From: Roseovarius atlanticus
GTDB lineage: Bacteria; Pseudomonadota; Alphaproteobacteria; Rhodobacterales; Rhodobacteraceae
Length of the DNA stretch: 64,000 nucleotides
Assembly (NCBI RefSeq): GCF_001441615.1
Contig: NZ_LAXJ01000002.1
Location: 124,001 to 188,000, forward strand
Direction of reading: 5' to 3'
Made by a program: the position numbers and the translations under genes
Notes under the pieces: model-generated
Database searches by the model: none
What the model saw: only the letters and a program-made list of their open reading frames with translations
Told to the model about the DNA's origin: nothing
Part shown: positions 61,563 to 64,000 of the stretch, piece by piece
How positions within the stretch are numbered: the first letter of the stretch is position 1
Layout: each line of letters opens with the position of its first letter

Positions 61563-62681
61563 TCAGTTGGTGACGTTGTTGACCGAACCAGTGACGCCGA
61601 TGATCGTGCCGAAGAGCCCGATGATGGTCCGGGCCGAGTTGATCGGCGACTCGGTTGCGTAAAGCGTGTCGTCGGGCTGCATATAGAACTGGCGCGCGGC
61701 GAACAGACCGTCTGCCGACGTAAGATCAAAGCTGAAGACGACCTGCTGCTTGTTCGGACCGGCGAGACCGGGCTTGAGATCCCTGGGCTGGTAGTCGCGC
61801 AGGATCAGGACGCCCTTGGGGTTCGCGGTGCCGGCATTCAGGCCGCTGGTCGACGACAGCGCCTCCATCACGGTCATGCGTTCCTTTTCGAAATAGATGA
61901 TCTTCTGGCTGCCGGTTGCCCCGAGGGAGGTGAAGCTGCGCTCGTCTTCGACCACGACGATCTGATCGCCGCCGACGACGCGAATGTTGCGATTGGCGTT
62001 CTCAAGCACCGAAGAGACGCGCGTCTCATAGGTGCGACCACCGCGTTGCAGGCGAACCAGGGGGTTGCGCAGCGAGGAGTTGACGCCGCCCGCCTGGGCG
62101 ATGACGCTTAGCAGACGCGTATTCCGGCTTTCCAGCGGCAGGCGGCCCGGGGCCCCGACACCGCCGACCATATCGACCGAGTTGTTGCGCCCTGGCACAA
62201 CCGAAAGCTGAACCTGCGCCGATGGCTGGATCTGCTCGAACTGCGATTGCAGGCGCACCCGCGCGGAGGACGGAGTGAGTCCGCGCACCGAGACCTCTCC
62301 GACATAGGGCAGGAACACGCGGCCCGTGGCCGAGACCGTCTGCGGCGGAATCTCTGCGGCGGTGCCGTCGGGGCCGGTCAAAAGCGAGTTCTCTTCGCTG
62401 TCCCACACCACGATATTGACGGTGTCGCCGGTCTGGATCGTCGAAGAGTCAGGACCGTGATCGGCGCCGAACCAATGGTAATGTCCGTGCGTTCCGCTTT
62501 GCGGCCATTTGGCCAGCAGCGGCGTCAGCTCACGCGTGACCTCAACCAGCTGAAACGAAGGGTTTTCGGACTTTTGTTCCTTGAGAACCTCGGATTGCAC
62601 CGCGGCCCCGCGCGGCAGGGCGCAGCCGGACAACGCCACAACGCATACGGCCACCAGAATGAACCGAAGATTCTTTTTCAC
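61563..62681 (-). CDS. Polysaccharide export lipoprotein (Wza-like, SLBB domain), 372 aa
   Basis: GTG 62681 gives VKKNLRFILVAVCVVALSGC, a lipoprotein signal. The mature part has the polysaccharide export motif IQTGDTVNIVVWDSEENSLL and FLPYVGEVSVRGLTPSSARV, followed by SLBB-like repeats (RLLSVIAQAGGVNSSLRNPL). It ends in a hydrophobic helix (INSARTIIGLFGTIIGVTG) that fits the outer-membrane segment of Wza-type exporters. AGG lies about 8 bases before the GTG. Begins a polysaccharide locus with the divergent epimerase and sugar transferase. Confidence 0.9.
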   Translation of the reverse strand: MKKNLRFILVAVCVVALSGCALPRGAAVQSEVLKEQKSENPSFQLVEVTRELTPLLAKWPQSGTHGHYHWFGADHGPDSSTIQTGDTVNIVVWDSEENSLLTGPDGTAAEIPPQTVSATGRVFLPYVGEVSVRGLTPSSARVRLQSQFEQIQPSAQVQLSVVPGRNNSVDMVGGVGAPGRLPLESRNTRLLSVIAQAGGVNSSLRNPLVRLQRGGRTYETRVSSVLENANRNIRVVGGDQIVVVEDERSFTSLGATGSQKIIYFEKERMTVMEALSSTSGLNAGTANPKGVLILRDYQPRDLKPGLAGPNKQQVVFSFDLTSADGLFAARQFYMQPDDTLYATESPINSARTIIGLFGTIIGVTGSVNNVTN

Positions 62682-62798
62682 TGTACCTGTCCCCCCAAGG
62701 GATTGCTTCGGTTTCCTATCGCATGGACGTGATGATAGACAATGGGGTAATGGAAAAAGTCGGCGAACTTGCAGAATTTCCCCTAACGGACGGCCATC

Positions 62799-63620
62799 AT
62801 GCGGATACTGATCACGGGCTCGGGCGGGCGGCTTGGCCGGTTGCTTTACGCGGCGAGGCAGCTGGAGGGCGTGCCCGGTGCGGAGGTCGTTTTTCAATCG
62901 CGCAGTGCCGGCCGCGACGTGCAGTGGCAGCCGGGCGCCCCCGTGGCGCAGCTTCCGGACTGCGATGCGCTGGTGGCGCTGTGGGGCGCCACCAGTGGCA
63001 GTGCCGAGGACCTTGCGGTCAACGCCAGACTGGTGGCGCTGTCGCGGCAGGTGGCGCAGGAATGCGGTGCGCAAATGGTGTTTCACCTGTCGTCGGCCGC
63101 GGTCTATGGCCCGGGTGCGCGCCTGGCCGAAACCGCGAGACTCGCGCCGCGCACGCCCTATGGCACGGCGAAAGTAGAGATGGAGCGCCGGGTGCGAGAG
63201 GGCGGCGCAGGTGTGCAGGAGTGCGTGCTGCGACTGGCGAATGTGGTTGGCGCCGATAGTCTGGCCGTGGCGCTGACGTCGAACGGAGCTGTCACTCTGG
63301 ACAGGTTTGAAGACGGTCGCGGGCCGATGCGCAGTTATATCGGAGCAACGGATCTGTTGCGGGTGCTGAGCGCGCTGGCCAAGGCAGAGACCGACAGCCT
63401 GCCCTTTGCCTTGAACATCGCGGCGGCTGCTCCGGTGGGGATGGACGACCTGGCCCGCGCCGCGGGAAAGCGCGTGACGTGGCGGACGGCGCCGGCGCAA
63501 GCGGTGCAGGAGGTGTCGCTGGACACGGGCCTTATGCAGTCCCTGCTGCCCGCCGTGCGGCCTACGTCCGATGCCGGTGCGTTGATTGCCGGGTTGACCG
63601 CGCTGGAGCGCGTCGCATGA
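62799..63620 (+). CDS. NAD-dependent epimerase/dehydratase family protein, 273 aa
   Basis: Short-chain-type sugar-nucleotide enzyme: MRILITGSGGRLGRLLYAAR (GxxGxxG) and a YGTAK motif (catalytic Tyr and Lys) preceded by a Ser-rich HLSSAAVYG. Substrate unknown; with neighbours it should act on a nucleotide sugar for exopolysaccharide. The stop overlaps the sugar transferase start (ATGA). Confidence 0.88.
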   Translation: MRILITGSGGRLGRLLYAARQLEGVPGAEVVFQSRSAGRDVQWQPGAPVAQLPDCDALVALWGATSGSAEDLAVNARLVALSRQVAQECGAQMVFHLSSAAVYGPGARLAETARLAPRTPYGTAKVEMERRVREGGAGVQECVLRLANVVGADSLAVALTSNGAVTLDRFEDGRGPMRSYIGATDLLRVLSALAKAETDSLPFALNIAAAAPVGMDDLARAAGKRVTWRTAPAQAVQEVSLDTGLMQSLLPAVRPTSDAGALIAGLTALERVA

Positions 63621-64000
63621 CCCCCGGCAAGCGACTGATGGATATCGTGTTGGCCCTCGTGCTTGCCGCCGTGCTCTGCGTTCCCACCGCGATTGTCGCC
63701 CTGATCGTCTTGGTGCGGGACGGTCGGCCAATCCTGTACCCATCGAAGCGGATGAAGGCACCGGGCCAAAGCTTTACCCTGTGGAAGTTCCGCACGATGG
63801 CAACTGCCGATCGGGACGCCTCGGTCTCGGGCGCGTACAAGCAAAGCCGAATCACGGCCACGGGCCGCGTCCTGCGGCGCACGCGTCTGGACGAGCTTCC
63901 GCAGCTTTGGAACATCTTGCGCGGCGACATGAGCTTTGTCGGCCCGCGCCCGCCCCTGCCCCGCTTCGTGCGGCTGTGTCCGGAGATTTACGCCGAGGTG
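63617..64000 (+). CDS. Bacterial sugar transferase, N-terminal part (cut by window end)
   Basis: Starts MTPGKRLMDIVLALVLAAVL with one membrane helix. FTLWKFRTM, TRLDELPQLWNILRGDMSFV and GPRPPLPRF are the signature of undecaprenyl-phosphate sugar phosphotransferases (WcaJ/PglC type), which load the first sugar of a repeat unit. The last codons run off the window at 64000. Confidence 0.93.
   Translation, partial: MTPGKRLMDIVLALVLAAVLCVPTAIVALIVLVRDGRPILYPSKRMKAPGQSFTLWKFRTMATADRDASVSGAYKQSRITATGRVLRRTRLDELPQLWNILRGDMSFVGPRPPLPRFVRLCPEIYAEV

Overview
The flanks (1-3.3 kb and 37-64 kb) are GC-rich chromosome of an alphaproteobacterium, most probably a Roseobacter-group Rhodobacteraceae. This rests on the gene set and layout: an iscR-led suf operon with two cysteine desulfurases, a single-cysteine IscR, a site matching the alphaproteobacterial Irr box, usg, mfd, and the roseobacter-type small membrane proteins. 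The left flank holds the end of pgpA, pncC/cinA, a GFA protein, an MmgE/PrpD protein and a COQ10/RatA-like protein. The right flank holds the suf operon (37.1-46.4 kb), quinone oxidoreductase, a DUF2254 protein, mfd, hemB, gyrA, and the start of a polysaccharide locus (export protein, epimerase, sugar transferase) cut by the window end.

Between 3301 and 36998 lies a 33.7 kb integrated element. It is bounded by a 27-bp direct repeat (one mismatch) that is the anticodon-arm segment of a tRNA-Arg(CCG) gene on the minus strand. Integration has cut this tRNA gene in two: the 3' half lies at 3275-3327 and the 5' half at 36972-37022. The halves pair perfectly in the acceptor stem, and neither end is repaired by the element. 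Instead the element carries its own complete, diverged tRNA-Arg(CCG) at 36779-36855. It lies on the same strand, about 115 bp downstream of the stranded 5' half, so the native tRNA promoter could read into it.

The left half of the element (3.4-17.9 kb, clearly AT-richer) looks like a phage-plasmid or integrative plasmid. It has a tyrosine integrase, an excisionase, a Lon-like AAA+ ATPase without protease domain, an H-NS/HvrA-type protein, HTH regulators, and a Rep-like protein beside an origin-like region of four iterons inside a 293-bp tandem duplication. It also has a partly broken lysis cassette (holin-like and Rz pseudogenes, intact Rz1) and a run of unrecognised, mostly acidic proteins under repeated upstream sequences. 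No capsid, terminase or tail genes were seen.

The right half (18.4-36.4 kb) is cargo resembling a defence island: a run of PIN-like nuclease, small coupled protein, STAND NTPase with nuclease-like N terminus, KAP NTPase and polytopic membrane protein; a protein of tandem 17-residue repeats; a TIR-like protein followed by a small two-helix membrane protein; an MBL-fold plus PD-(D/E)XK pair; an SMC-like ATPase coupled to a 73-residue protein, with a divergent GIY-YIG protein; and an ApeA-like HEPN protein. Defence roles are inferred from domains and clustering, not shown by sequence alone.
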